Shown: positions 34,752 to 47,828, counted from the stretch's first letter. The stretch: DNA of 64,000 nucleotides from Dioscorea cayenensis subsp. rotundata (GCF_009730915.1 NC_052475.1:15903430-15967429), one strand, 5' to 3'. Program-made: numbers and translations. Notes: a model not told the origin generated them from the letters alone.

Positions 34752-34986
34752 GTATGGATGTAAGTGGGGCGTGGCTGAGCAGGAAATGGGATCCCGTCCC
34801 CCCTTCCCCTTTCCCATAGGGCAAGGATTCCCCGCCCCAAATTCCCTCCGAGGTAGAAATTCTCCCCACTCACTCCCCCTCGGGGCGCGGGGAATTCCTG
34901 CTCCACCTGACACAAATGCTAACCCAGACATATCGGTTAGGCATCGGGGTTACGAGAGTGCTAATCCTGATTTCGGGGTTACAGGG

Positions 34987-35017
<31 letters not shown>

Positions 35018-35418
35018 TTAAAATTTTTTTATTAAGATTTTATTTTAACTCAATTTTTTTTAAAATTTTCTATTAAACTTGAAAGTTATATTTACTAAAA
35101 CATTATTAACAAATACAAAAAATATTTTTCTCAAAAAACCAAATATTTGATCAATATAATATTATATTCATGTTGAATTTTTTAAAATAAATAAAAATAA
35201 AAAATATATAATTTATTTTTGTTGTTAGGGAATCCTGTGGGGCGTGGTATTCCCCGTGGGGATTCCGCAGGGAATCCCATGCCCCACGGGGATTCTCCAC
35301 CGGGAGTAGGGTGGGGAGAGTATTCCCCGCCGCCTTCCTGCCCTGCTAGGCAGGGAAGGGTTTTCCCCCATTCCCCACCCTATAGGGATTGGAGATTTTT
35401 CGCCCCACTGGCATCCCT
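34752..35418. mobile_element. Non-autonomous hAT element, GC-rich ends, TSD ATTATAAA
   Basis: The 8 bp ATTATAAA flanks both sides (34744-34751 and 35419-35426), the length expected for hAT transposition. The ends are inverted: GTATGGATGTAAGTGGGGCG left, AGGGATGCCAGTGGGGCG inverted right. About 240 bp at the left end and 200 bp at the right are dominated by GGGG/CCCC and GGGATTCC blocks; the middle is AT-rich with a TA run near 34987-35012. No transposase. The frames through the GC blocks are artefacts of composition. Confidence 0.85.
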
Positions 35419-35426
35419 ATTATAAA

Positions 35427-36655
35427 ATGCACTTGAAGAAATATTTCATTGTCTAACTGGGGACAAAATTGTTGACATATAACAGCAACACCATAGCCAC
35501 CACCTCTCACGTTAATGCCCAAATCTCCACCATCCTTGTTTGGCATAGCATTCTTGATTTTAACCTCACAAGTTTCCAAAATGTTTTTGAAACTTGATTA
35601 GAATTTACCACAATATTTCAAAGAACATAGAATTACTAAACATGTATAATAAATAACAAACACACTCTAATTTTTTTTATGAACTTGCGATGTAATACAA
35701 ACATGTACAATAACATTTATTAAATATTAACTATTTTAGACAAATTTATAAATGTACCATGCAATATAAACTCATACCTATGTATGGCCTAAATCCAACA
35801 ATCAATTGACACCATACTATTAAAACAACCGAATTGTAAGAATATTGCACAATAACCATTTTTCCAAGACATTGAAGGAGACAAACGGATTGAGTGGATA
35901 TATTGGATCACATTTATAGCAACATATACGACTAGAATAAATCCTTACACTACTTGGAAAAATACACTAACTTGAAAACATAAATTCAAAACAATGGTGA
36001 TTCATATAAAAATACTTTTGCATAAACAATTAGAACAATCATTTATCCATCGACTTTACATATAAGGATAGAAAATTAGTAAGACAATAATTCTTATGGT
36101 TGAATAAATGATAAGTATTTAGAAACTTGACAAATGCACCTAGTTTACATAAAACATACATAAGTGATGATGATCAATGCACTTCGCAATATATCTAAAA
36201 ATTAAGAAGAGAATAATTGTCAAGGATGATTAAAGGCATGTTTAAGTCAAAGAAAAAATAATAGTAATAATATATAAACATGAGAAACAGAATGCAAGAG
36301 ATAAATTTTGATGAGTCCACTGTAGTGTTGTCAATAAGCATGCCTAGGAGCTAAAGCAATACATTCTTCATGGTAGGCGACTTAATCTTATTGAGGTGAG
36401 GTTCCTTCAAAGAGGCACACACTTTTTTGTGCTAAAAAAGCGTTCCTCATTGAAATTGAATATTGGGTATCCATTTTTTTTTTGGTTAGTTTTTAGTGTA
36501 AAAATAAAAAAAAGGCATATATTTAATGTTGTTATAGTAAATAGTGAACATTTAGAAAAAAAAACAAATTGGCAACAAACCACCAATATTTAATTAGGCT
36601 TTTAAGATTTTCATAAAAAAAATTAATCATTGGAATTTGTTGTCATTTAAAAATT
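35427..36655. other. AT-rich DNA without identifiable gene
   Basis: The hAT target sits in a segment that stays open on the minus strand for about 50 codons (AMPNKDGGDLGINVRGGGYG and onward near 35500), which I do not recognise. The remainder is AT-rich with no repeat or motif that can be supported. Confidence 0.4.
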
Positions 36656-36660
36656 AATTA

Positions 36661-38379
36661 TGTGACAACTCCCTTTTGCGTGTGTACCGCAAGTGCATGG
36701 GTTTGTCGAAGTAATAATACCCCAGTGAGTGGGTAGTTGAATCCACATGGAATAGTGATTAGAAACACAAAGATTGCTATTTAATTAGAACGAGGATGAA
36801 TTAATAGTGATGTGAATAAGAATCAATGCAAATAGAAATAAGAAAAGAAGGAGGCTCAAATAAAACATAGGAGAGGAAATCAACGGTAAATGGGGCACCC
36901 GGACATTGCTCACCCTAGGAGTATTGTTTCAAGTGCAAGACCAATCATTATGCTTCTTAACTAATGTATAATGAGTCGTGGAGATCCTTAAATACACGGT
37001 CCCAAAACTTAAGGTTAACTGTGACTAACCCTACAATGCCTTGGTGGAGAAATCTCTCAGTCTCGACACCTCACACTGTGTTAGGTTGCTATATGCTCTA
37101 GGGATTCCAAGTGATAAACCCTATTTCCTAAAATAGATCTAACCCTTTGGTCCAGGCGAAAGATCCCTAGTCACAATTAAGCCCCAGATACTAAGGATTA
37201 CTTCAATGCTTCACTTTGTTGCACAACTAAGCTCCTGCGGAGTTCGTCTCTTAGCATTTCACTCTATTGTGATCGCAAAGAACTCTTGGAACGTGGAGGT
37301 AGGATAAATCACACCGGAGGGGAAAGGGGACGTTCCACTACCTCTCGACTCATCCTCTCAACTCTCTCCAATCTAGCATTGTCTGACCCTCATGGTGTAT
37401 CACTCATCCACAAGGATTACCAAAAAATATTCTCAACCCTAGTGTCACTCTAAGAGAAAATAAACTCAACAAGCATTCAAGATTTGAACTCAATTAAAAC
37501 ATCAATTAAAGAAATCACAATAAAAGGTCAAAGAAACAACATCATCCTAGGGTTTACAAGTCTAAGTACCAACTAGGGGTTTAGCTCTCCATGGAAAAAA
37601 ATACAATCAATAATGAAATCAAAAGTAAAAATATCAATCCATGAATAAAACCCCCTTGGTGTTCGTGTCGATGGTCTTGTGGAGTGGTTGCGTCTTCTCC
37701 AAAGGTCACCTCGTCAAGCCTAGGGCACACCTCGCCGGATCAGTGCCAACAAAAGCTCCCCCAATAATGCGGCATGTGAACAGTGATTTGCTACAGTACC
37801 CTGCTATAATACTCCACCAAGACACTCCCAAATCCACACTTGTCATCAAGGAAACATAAACGGGCACACGTCTATGCTGTAGATTGCGTTGCATCTTCAA
37901 ATAAAAGCACATTTGAAGACAATGTTGCTAGCTTTGCACAAGTCGGAACACATGAGCGTGACTGTCTTTGTGCCCCTCCAATTTGTATATTTCTTTGAAC
38001 ACAACGGACGTTGGCACACACTCACATGTCTTTGAGCACAACTTGTGTCTTCACATTTGTTCACTCAAAGATTCCATCAACTAAAGTGTAAACGCAATAT
38101 ACTTTGGCTTCTTTCTTCTATACTTGTCTCTACAACCCTACAAGCACAAAATAACACAAATACACATGTATTAGCGATAAAATTTGAGAAAAGTAATGCT
38201 CATCGTAAGAAAAGAATACTTCGAATTACTAATGCACAAGCACTTATCACTATGTCCAAGAACTTTAAACCTAAAAGGAAGAAAGAATGGATTTAAAATA
38301 TAGAGGTGCAATCCACTTCCATTTTGGAGTCTCCAAGTGAAGAAATTCAGGCTAAATTGTCTCTATCAGTCCGCCCGCA
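36661..38379 (+). mobile_element. Probable solo LTR (1.7 kb), TSD AATTA/ACTTA
   Basis: Starts TGTGACAACTCCC, followed by a block (GCAAGTGCATGGGTTTGTCG ... CCACATGG) that resembles the 5' start of many plant Ty3/gypsy LTRs, and ends GTCCGCCCGCA. Flanks AATTA and ACTTA differ at one base. No primer-binding site follows and there is no gag or pol, so a solo LTR is the simplest reading. The right border is less sure than the left. Confidence 0.5.
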
Positions 38380-38670
38380 ACTTAAGATACGATTGTTTTT
38401 TTCCCTATCATTATAGTGCATTAATTTCTTATATTCTTCCCAATTTTTCTCTTTTTTCTAGTTTCTTTTTTATTTGTTTTATAATTTAAACTTCTTACCA
38501 CCCTTTTTAATAAGAAAAGATGAAACAAACACTAAACTAAAGTGCTTTGCCATGAAAATAAAACATGAGACAATTTACTATTTATAAATAAATATTTCTG
38601 ATATCAAGATTCAAGCTAACAATTATTTTACTCCATTTAAATGGTGTAAGAACAAGGAAGTTGAATTTGA

Positions 38671-39954
38671 ATGAGTGAGGTGGCTGGTTCAAGTGGAACT
38701 GGGCACATTGAAAAGATTGAGGATAGAAAAGATGCTATTTATCAAGCCATGTGAAATCAAATTGGTAATCATAGAATTGCCAAATTGTACTTGAAGTGTC
38801 CAACACATGTTAAAGAAGAGTTGTTGTCTTACATAAATGAGAAGAAAAATCAGAAAGAAAATTATAATAGATTACCATATTTTGATGACTTTGACAATGT
38901 GATGGAAATTGAAGATCAAGGGGATGAAGAAAAAGATAAGAGAAAATGGCATTAAAAAGTTTTCATAAATTGAACAGTTGTAAAAAACCAAGGCTAAAAG
39001 GTCCAATGGATTCCTTTACCTATAATAAGCTAGAAAAAGTATGCCAATTGAGAAAGCAAGGAAAATTGAAGCAAGGAAAATATCAAAGATGCATTTGACA
39101 AGAAGAAAGAGAAGATGAATGTCAGTACATTTCTTGATTTTTCTACAATTTCATTTAATGTTGCAAAGTTAGACTTGTTTAAGTGTGCTATTGAAGCTAT
39201 TGGGCAATATGACCCAAATTTGAAGTCTCCAAGCTACCATGAGTTAAGAGTCCTATTACTTAAAAGGAGTTGGATTATACAAATGATTTGTTCAAGACCC
39301 ATAGAGAAGCTTGGATGAAACATGGGTATTCTATTATGTCAAATAGATGGACTGATATAAGAGGCAGAAGTTTAATGAATTTCTTGGTTAATTGTTATGT
39401 TGGAACTATGTTTATAAAACCAATTGATGCTTCACCCTATGTAAAAATAGTAGAGAAGTTGTTTGAGCTGTTTGATTCTTTTGTGGAGGAAATTGGTGAG
39501 GCAAATGTTGTCCAAAGTAATTAAAAACAATGCTTGTAATTTTGTCATAGCTGGTATTTTTTTTAAAGCTTTGTATATGTTACTTCATTTTAAGCTCTTT
39601 ATTTTTATTTGTTTTGTACTTTGTTTCATACTTTTATCTATGTCTTATTTTTATTTGACTATACATGATAAGTAAATTTCTATGTTTATTTTTCTAACTA
39701 GGAAAACTACTACACTAAAAAAGGCCACACCTATATTGGATACCATGTTTAGAACACCATATTAACCTCATCCTAGAAGATATTGGCAAGATCCCTCAAG
39801 TTAGTAAGGCTTTAGAAAAAAAAGCAATAAATTCACTAGTTTCATCTATAACCACATTATGGTTTTGAACATGATGAGATAGTTTACAAAACAAAGAAAG
39901 CCGGTTGGGCCTGGTAAAACTTGCTTTTGCACCACATATCTTACAATTCAATAC
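38671..39954 (+). pseudogene. hAT transposase, N-terminal and central part (broken)
   Basis: From ATG 38671 (MSEVAGSSGTGHIEK) the frame carries a residual BED-type head (KLYLKCPTHVKEELLSYINE) with the zinc-binding residues largely lost, and a stop. At 39115-39553 follow LDLFKCAIEAIGQYDPNLKS, a frameshift, then WMKHGYSIMSNRWTD, LMNFLVNCYVGTMFIKPIDA and KLFELFDSFVEEIGEANVVQ. A 148 bp GT-AG intron (39554-39701) leads to KRPHLYWIPCLEHHINLILE and a further frameshift. This is the RNase H-like core of plant hAT transposases. Several stops and frameshifts, plus the LTR at 39955, make it inactive. Confidence 0.82.
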
Positions 39955-42691
39955 TGTGGGCCTCACGTGTTTTTTATTTATTTTATTTAATTGTGCATGC
40001 ATGGCAGTTACTGAATTTTATTTATTTATCTTTATATTTTATTTAGGTTTTCCAAAACCCTAGCCGTCGTCTCTTCGTTTCTTCCGTTATAGATCTTCAT
40101 TTGGATTAAAAAGAGGGAGAGATCTAGTTTTTTTTCTCTTCTCCTTTTTTTCTTTTGTTTTGGTGTGTGGTGCCAGCGCCAAGGATGGGGATAGGTCTCT
40201 TCGTCAAGGGTTTTGTGTCACTTACGTTGTGAGGTAAGCATACCCTTCATCGGAAATTTTGCCGAGTGTAGAATTGTCTCTATTCTCTTTTAGATCTTGA
40301 TAATTATTTTCTTATTTTTCTTTAGAAAAAGACTTGCATTTGTGTAGATCCGGATTTAGGGAAAAAAGAGCAACAATGCCGATAAGACCTGCTTTCCTAT
40401 GTTGCTTCGCTCTTCGGATATGAGGACCCGAACTTTCTCGGGTTCACTTGACTTGACTATCCCTACGCTCGGGCAACTAGCTAGTTTACTGTCGGTGGCT
40501 AGCTAGTCTCCATTCCGCTTCGCTTTTCTCATTTCACCCCGAAATGGAATGAAAAAGAAGGGAATCGAGTTTTCGCCCTCTGTTCTAATGTTCTCCGATC
40601 CGAAGGGTGGGTGTTCTGCTGTGGAATGCAAGTGGAATGGCAACCCACCGCAACTGTGCTATTCCATGCTTTGTGTTATAAGTCTCTTTGCATGCAAATT
40701 TCGATGTTCCTTTGGTGGTAATTTCTGTTTATTGACCATCCTTACTTGGAATCCCGTGTATAAGAGACTCGTGTGTTAAATCTGTGAGCATGTTCACCTC
40801 ATCTGCTCTATTGATGGTTATATAAAAAAAAAGAGGGGTTGTTTTGGCATGATCACTATAGCTTAGGTTTTGTTTTAGAAAGCATAATGTATTGATTCGA
40901 ATGTCTGCCTTGATATGAGTGTTATTAATGTTTTGTTTAGCATGAGATAGGCTACCAAATTTCATACTTATAATTGTTTATGCATTGTTGATTTTGATTG
41001 TAGCGTGGCACACTTAAGGATTTTTTTATAATTATTATTATACTTTTCTTTGCCTAATCTTTAAGCAAAGGGTTTTGTTATTATCATAGGAGCATGTTCA
41101 TAGTCATGTTTATAACTGAAATGTACAGCTTAGTTTTGTCAAAATCAGTGTTAACCCTATGTCTCTGTGAGGGTGGTTGTCTTATTGATTTTAAGCATTT
41201 TCAAATCTATATTCTAGAGTGATAAGTTAGTTTGGTCTAGATTCTAATGCTTGTAGGTATCATGTTAATTTCATGGGGTTTGATCTTGGCATGCATGTCT
41301 ATAGGTTCCACCGAAGAAATTTGATCTATCGTATGATTTTGGGGGTTTTGAGCGATAGACAGGTAAGTAAACCACATATAAATACACGTATATGTATATT
41401 CATTTTGACTCTTGAAAAATTACCAATTTTATTTTATTCACTTATTTATCTTGTTAATGATATTTCTTTAATCATTGAGAGAATTTTTAGTTAATATTTA
41501 TAGACTTTATCATTGTTTGTATTTTATTAGTTGTTTAATTATTAGTTTTAAAATTATGGTTTATTTAAAAGTTATAAAAATTGAATATATAAATGATTAT
41601 TTAATAGATGTTAATTTTGGTTTGAATACTGTCTGATGAATGTGAGCTTCTTTGAAAGGCTTTTATTTAACTTTTATCAAACTTCAGTTAATTATGCTGA
41701 CCTTTGTGGGCTTTAATGAAAAATCATTTATTTAATTTTTATCAGAATTCCAGTTACCGTATTTCCCTCTAGTATACAAACTAATAAATTATTTTTATAT
41801 ATTTGTTAAATATTAATTATTGGTCGCTAAATGTGTTATTGTTGATATAATTGAAATTATTTTGTTAGAAAATGGGATCACTGAATTTCAGTATTATTGC
41901 AATATAATTTTGGATTCAACATAATTTTGCTATAGAAACTCGTAGTCCCCAATTAACTGTGCAATAACCCTGTCACTGGGGGTAAACACTGACCGTGTCG
42001 ACACATACCTCTAACATAGAAACTATAGTTTTGCACCGTTCCGTCGGTGAAGAATAACGGCTTCTAATATTCTAGCTCGGGTTACCAAGGGTAAACATAT
42101 GAGCTCTGAAATCTGACTCAGGTCACCGAGTTTAAATAAATGAGTTCTGATGTTTTGTTTTGGCATAGTTGTTTGGGGGACTTATATGCTCGTTATTTTG
42201 GTAAATTAAATTAGTTTTGAATTATTTCTCCCTTCTTGGTTCATTTTGATATCTATTTTATTATGTTACATTTTGTATGTTTTTAAAGATTAATGAACAT
42301 TTTGTGATCCCGATATTTTTAGTGGTTGCTTACTGGGATCCTAAGCTCATTAAGTTGTTCTCATTTCCTTTCAAATCAGGAGTATGGTTGAGTGGTGGAA
42401 AGCTTAGCGAGGTCGTGAGCAAGTCGCCGTCTAGTGTTTATCAAGTTAATGAATTTCCTTTGTTGTGGACTTAAAACTTCTTGTCAATGTTTAATTGTCA
42501 TGTGAGACACTTGTTATTTGTTTTCTTTGTATTTCAAGTTTTGTGTCTCTCTGTTGCTTTTGAAAGTTACTGTCTTTGTCAAATGTTGTTTTATCTAGTG
42601 TGAGACAAGTATTTAGGCCTTGCGTGCCTACATGGTTACTACCTTGTAGGTATGCGGCCGTTTGTCAATGCTTCGGGTTCGGGGTGTGACA
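39955..42691 (+). mobile_element. Solo LTR (2.7 kb) inside the hAT transposase, TSD AATAC/AATGC
   Basis: Starts TGTGGGCCTCACG, ends GGGTTCGGGGTGTGACA; flanks AATAC (39950-39954) and AATGC (42692-42696) differ by one transition. The transposase frame continues on both sides. It belongs to the family of the LTR at 30437 (same ends, same internal CCCTAGCCG, AACCCTGTCA.TGGGGG and AATCAGGAGT blocks). A GC-richer segment at 40375-40670 has no counterpart in the other copy. Confidence 0.8.
40375..40670. other. GC-richer segment in the LTR, possibly organellar (mitochondrial) DNA
   Basis: Between AT-rich LTR sequence lies a ~300 bp stretch of balanced composition with features I associate with plant mitochondrial non-coding DNA (CTTCGCTCTTCGGATATGAG, CTACGCTCGGGCAACTAGC, TCCGCTTCGCTTTTCTC). 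It does not align to the sister LTR at 30437. It opens no gene. The mitochondrial origin is inferred from style only. Confidence 0.3.
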
Positions 42692-42696
42692 AATGC

Positions 42697-43790
42697 ATTC
42701 CAAGCAAAAGGTGCATCTATGAGCCATGTTTACTTCTCAAGATTGGGCATCAAGTAAATAGACAAAGAATCAAAAGGCTAAATGAGTGAAAACATTATCT
42801 TATCAGTCTCATTTGGGAACGGTATAGTTACTCTCAAAGTACTTGTAGACAATGTAAAAAACCAACTATGGGGCGTATCCATGAGTCTATGGACAAATCT
42901 AAAGAAGCTATCATGAAGATTTTTTATGAGAATGAAGAAAAGTACAAAGAAGTCTTCAAAATTATTGATACAAGATGCAAATGCCAACTACATCACACCT
43001 TGCATGCGGTTGGTCACTACTTGAATCCAGAGTTTTTCTATGGAAGCTCAAATATAGAGTTTGATGAAGTGACAGCATGATTATATGTTTGTATCTGGAG
43101 ATTAGTCCTAAGTTAAGAAATGGAACACAAAATCATGAGTGAATTATACACATATTAAAGAGTAAAAGGACTTTTTAGGATTTCATTAGCAATTAGTTCA
43201 AGGACAACTAAAGCTCCAGGTTATTTACTTAAACTAAACTATTTTTTCTAAGTGAAACAAATTTTATGGATTACTGGAACTTGACTATGGCTGGTTTTGC
43301 TTAAATTCATATTAATTTACAGCTAAATGGTGGACTTTGTATTGAAGCTCCACTCCAAATTTACAGTACTTATCAATTAAAATTTTGAGTTTAACTTGTA
43401 GTGCTTTTAGTTGTGAATGTAATTAGAGTGTATTTTGTTGTATCGATAAAATTTGAGATAAATAAATACTAACAATATAATTTTGCAGATACACACAAAA
43501 ATGAGGAATAATCTACAACAAAACAACTAAATGATTTAATTTATGTGAAGTACAACCAAAGGCTTCAAGAAAAATACAATAGACAGGATGTTATTGATCT
43601 TATTTTATTAGAAGATATTGATTAAAGGAATGAGTGGTAGATTGTAAAAATGGATGCACACTTAGAAGATGCAGAAAATAAATTGGTATTTGATGATGAT
43701 GAATTGGCATGAGGTATAGTAGCAAGTGTTGCAAGGGTTAAAGAACCAATAAAATTAACTAGAATGCAAGAAAAATCTAGATTATTATCA
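42697..43790 (+). pseudogene. hAT transposase, C-terminal part (broken)
   Basis: After the LTR the frame resumes (IPSKRCIYEPCLLLKIG), with a stop near 42787, then MGRIHESMDKSKEAIMKIF, EVFKIIDTRCKCQLHHTLHA and VGHYLNPEFFYGSSNIEFDE, and a TGA at 43078-43080 followed by LYVCIWRLV. Near 43520-43790 a last exon holds QLNDLIYVKYNQRLQEKYNR and MDAHLEDAENKLVFDDDELA with several stops, matching the C-terminal tail of plant hAT transposases. The region 43100-43490, where the dimerisation domain should lie, is too decayed to read. Confidence 0.8.
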
Positions 43791-44706
43791 AAAGCTTCAA
43801 ATTCCTGAGCAATTTTTTAAGATGAAGATGCCTATAAAGAAGAGTAAGATTCAAAAGGTTATGACTAGGAAAAGTTTAGCAATGAAGAAAATTTACAGGA
43901 AATGATGAGGATGGTTTTTAGTTAACTATATTTAGATTTAGGTTTTTTAAATATCTATCATTGATATAATGGATGATTAGGAGTTAGAATTTAGAAGTTA
44001 GAACTCAGAACTAATGGGCGATGTAGGTCTTAGTGCCTTGAGTCCACCTTGCGCCTTTGACAACATTGATCCAAGGCATTAATAAGTAAATCACAATGCA
44101 AATAGCAATGACAGATATAATGAAAGAAAAAGACAGTTGCTTCATATCTAAAATAAATTCACCAAGCAATTAGTGAGTTAGAGTTTTTCAAGCATAAAAC
44201 TATTCCTAGGAAGTGTACTACTATATCTAGAATAAAGAATATTATGGATAACAACCCATATGGATGGGGGTAATGGGGTCCAAAGTATAGGGAAACATTA
44301 CCCCATCTGTCCAAACCCAAGTTTGAGTACCTCCAGCAAAGGACTGGATCCCAAAATGGGATGAGTTTGATAGCCCCCAACGAGTAATTGTCATTACCCT
44401 CAAAATCAGGGTAATGCTCGGACTGCATTGGAGATGGATATTTTTGCCCCTCTTTTCTATCATCACTTTTCTCCATCATTTTCACAGCATCTCACACAGT
44501 AGTCTCTTTCCTCCATTAAGCCAATGTGGTCATCGGAGTAGAGAATTGACACATTGGGGAGAAGGATATTTGGTAGAGAGCTATTTCTTTCTTCCAATTG
44601 TACATCAAAATTTTGGATTGTTATCTCCTCCTTTTTCAGCATCTTCTTCCTTCATGATTTTGGTATGTGCTCTTTACTAACTTTAATCCTAGTAACTCTT
44701 CTAAAC
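43791..44706. other. Non-coding DNA between hAT remnant and CACTA element
   Basis: Probably includes the 3' end of the hAT element, but no terminal repeat was found. The segment 44240-44420 is richer in GGGTAATG/CATTACCC palindromes and may be part of another small element whose ends I could not define. Confidence 0.35.
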
Positions 44707-45460
44707 TGACACTACAAGAAAAATCAGTAAATCAGACGTAAAATTGAGCACGGAAATAGGATTAAAAAAGCCAAACTAATTTTAGTAATCTAGTATTTGT
44801 GACCAAAAATTAACTATGCCTATAACATCACTCACAAATCATTTTTGGCACCGTTAATATCAAATGCAAGCTTTCATTACTATTTCGAGCGACGTGTACT
44901 ATTGTCCCAACCATTACATCGAAATGTTTGGGTACGGACTTTGATTCTACATTTTAGCACTATTTTGGCACTGTTTTATTGATTTTATATACTATACTTT
45001 TTCACTAGTATTTTAGCACGCTTTTAATAAAAACTTTTTGTTACGCTAAGCACGCTTTTGTTTAATTTGCTGAAAAATAATTTATATGAAATTAAATTAA
45101 TTTAATAATTGCACTAGTTAAAAATTTTGAATTACCAAACAAAAATCATCCTATTGAATTAACAATACATATAGATGCCCTATATATACATTGGAAATCA
45201 TGTAGTATAATTATACAAACACTCGTATCAAAACAACATTAAAACTCCATTCCACATGCAACATTAAAACTCAGTATTGCAACCTTGTTGCTGGGGAACA
45301 AACAAGATCCTGATAACATTAGTTGTATGTCCTTTTCTTAATCTTATCTGAGGATAGACACAAAAGGTCCAAAATAGGATTAATATAAAAAGAACAAATT
45401 ATAAGACATCACAATGGCAAAATTTGACAATCAGCCATGTATAGTAGATTGAGCAAATAC

Positions 45461-46390
45461 CTTCTGTCGAGTAATCTCCCAAAAGTAGACCCAAAGCAGG
45501 ATGAAGAAGAATGAGAAAAGGAGGACCAGATTGCAAGTACTTAGTGTTGTCTTCAACCTAACAAATTTAGGAATAAGAGATCAGATTTATGAAGTTTCAA
45601 GTTATGGAGAATATAAGATGTCTTAATTTTAACCAAATACACCCATAACGCAGGTTGTGCTTGCTTTGAAGCATATATTTGCTTGTGAAGACTCTGTTAC
45701 AGACTTAGTATAGGATATCTTCACTCTAATAAAAGAAAAAAAATTGCACCGTTACATCATCCTAACTCTAATTGCAAGTCAAAAGCTCTGAGGTTCAAGT
45801 GAAGGATTAAGGCTATGATTTGCTAGTGAACTAGGACGATGCATTATTTCAATGTCATTTCAGAAACCAAAAGGGTCATTCAGTAATTTTGATGCCAGTT
45901 AAATTCAAACTATAAGCCAAAATAACAATCACGTGAGTAAATTATAGTAAATTATATAATAAAAGAAACAATAACTTTTGCAATAAATTTTTCAGTTGTA
46001 CATGAAAAGTTGCACCACTTACGCGGATAAAAGTTTCTGTTCCTGCACGAGTTTCATTCCTCACCATCCATGGAGTGCTTGAAAAGCTTTAACATGGAAA
46101 ACCTTAAGTTAGATCGAGTAGAATAATTGAAGAAAGAAGAGATTGTAACAGGAATTTACTTCCTTCACCAGGGAAACACACATTGTACTCTAATAGTTTC
46201 TAACTGCAAATGGAATAGCATCTTCAATATTTAAGAGCTTCACCTTATAGACAACTTGATAGGAGCCAACTAAAAAAACTCAACATATATCTTCTTCTGC
46301 TTCCTAGCAAACAGATAAATTTGTTGCCATGGAGCTCCAATTGGAGCTACTGAAGGTAATGATATAGTACTCTTAGTTTCCAAGCACTTT
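45461..46390 (-). pseudogene. Captured multi-exon gene remnant with a C-terminal membrane segment, unrecognised
   Basis: Several minus-strand blocks look like exons in series. Near 46375-46160: APIGAPWQQIYLFARKQKKI, then after a one-base slip GSYQVVYKVKLLNIEDAIPF. 46077-46023, with clean AG and GTAAGT borders: TPWMVRNETRAGTETFIR. About 45727-45640: ISYTKSVTESSQANICFKAS. 45557-45461, with AG and GT borders: a hydrophobic TM helix (LVLLFSFFFILLWVYFW) and a charged tail EITRQK. The order would make a soluble domain followed by a single membrane span. I do not recognise the family. A frameshift, stops and imperfect phases show that it is decayed. Lying inside a CACTA element, it is most likely a captured host gene. 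Confidence 0.35.
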
Positions 46391-47828
46391 GAAAATACAC
46401 ATTCAAAAAGAGAAAAAAAAAATATATAGAAAAACTATGTGTGTGTATGCTAAAAAACACATGATATCTGGCCAGGCAAGGCCAGATCCTTAATCACCTA
46501 TACAATATGTCGAATTTCTCACATTGAAATGCAAAAAGTTTATATATATATATATATATTAAGATAAACCAGAGTATCAGATTGGCATTTTTGATTAATT
46601 ATCTATTGCTAGTTAGCAATTTAGAAAATTAAAAGCAATGGACTCTAGTTTAGACGTGGATCACACATTAAACACCAAATACATCATCAAACATGGCAGA
46701 TAATTAGCACCTTATTTCTAATAACATTTTGTTTACTGTGCACTTGGATATTTTTGGGATTGAAAAGTCACAAGACACACTGAAACAGGCATCACTTGAT
46801 TTTGTCTAACAAGTAATTAACAACCTTTTCCTCATCCCCATACATATGTACTAACAGAGTTTGACAAAAGTTGTTAATTCATTGCAATAAAACAACATAT
46901 GAAAACAACTTGTTTATCAGCATATGCAACAGTGGCATCACTTCAGGAGTCTGAGCAATACTATTAAACTACAAAAGAAAGAAAAAAAAAGGAAAAAAAA
47001 AGGGATGACTGTTCTTTTCTGCCGGTGATGGTGACATATACCAAGAAAAACTCAATCGATCATTGAAAAGGGCTGGTGAAGTGAGCTGGTGAAATTTACA
47101 TTTGGCTATATATCTCATAAAATGTAGAAATAAAGCAAACCAGAGAATTAAATGATGGAGATGTTTATTTTCTATTTAACCTGGAGAAACCAGTGATATC
47201 AGTTTTATTTGGATTAGTTTAAAGAAGCAGCTTTTCATGCTGAAATCTAAAAAGCTTCCTTCAATCTTATTGAGCAAAAACTAATGATTCACACTTTTTT
47301 TTTTTTTAAAAAAAGAATGATTTCCCAAGATGGATTGCTTGTACTTTTGATAAACGGAATAAGCGGAAGGCATCTTAAAAAAGGGAGAAAAAGAGTTCTC
47401 CATAACAGAACAAATGCCAAAAAACAGGCACTTCCAGGAGACGTACTCATTTGAGAAGCAGATTGTTGAGGACTTCTCAAACAGATCCTATGAGAAGCAT
47501 GTCCCCTGAGTGCTCTGTCTGTGAACAAAAAGATGTGAAGAATCACATTCCACTCCCACTCAAAACAACACCATAACCATAACCATCATAGAGAGTCCTA
47601 AGTGCACTAAATTCAACATATATAAGTTTCAACTTTTTATAATTCATTGAAACCTCAAATATGAAGAAAAAAACACAAGAACAAGTTCATATATGTATAC
47701 ATATTTTTTTTTAAAAAAAACAACAGATAAGTGAAAAGTTCCTTAAACATAGTACATCATAATCATCCAACAATAGGATTCTAATATTTCAAGGAACAGT
47801 GGATAATAATGGACTATCATGCGCATAC

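Noticed and set aside
34738..35425. Frames through the GC-rich blocks (about 70-90 codons)
   Set aside because: They lie inside the non-autonomous hAT element and arise from its G and C runs; no domain content.
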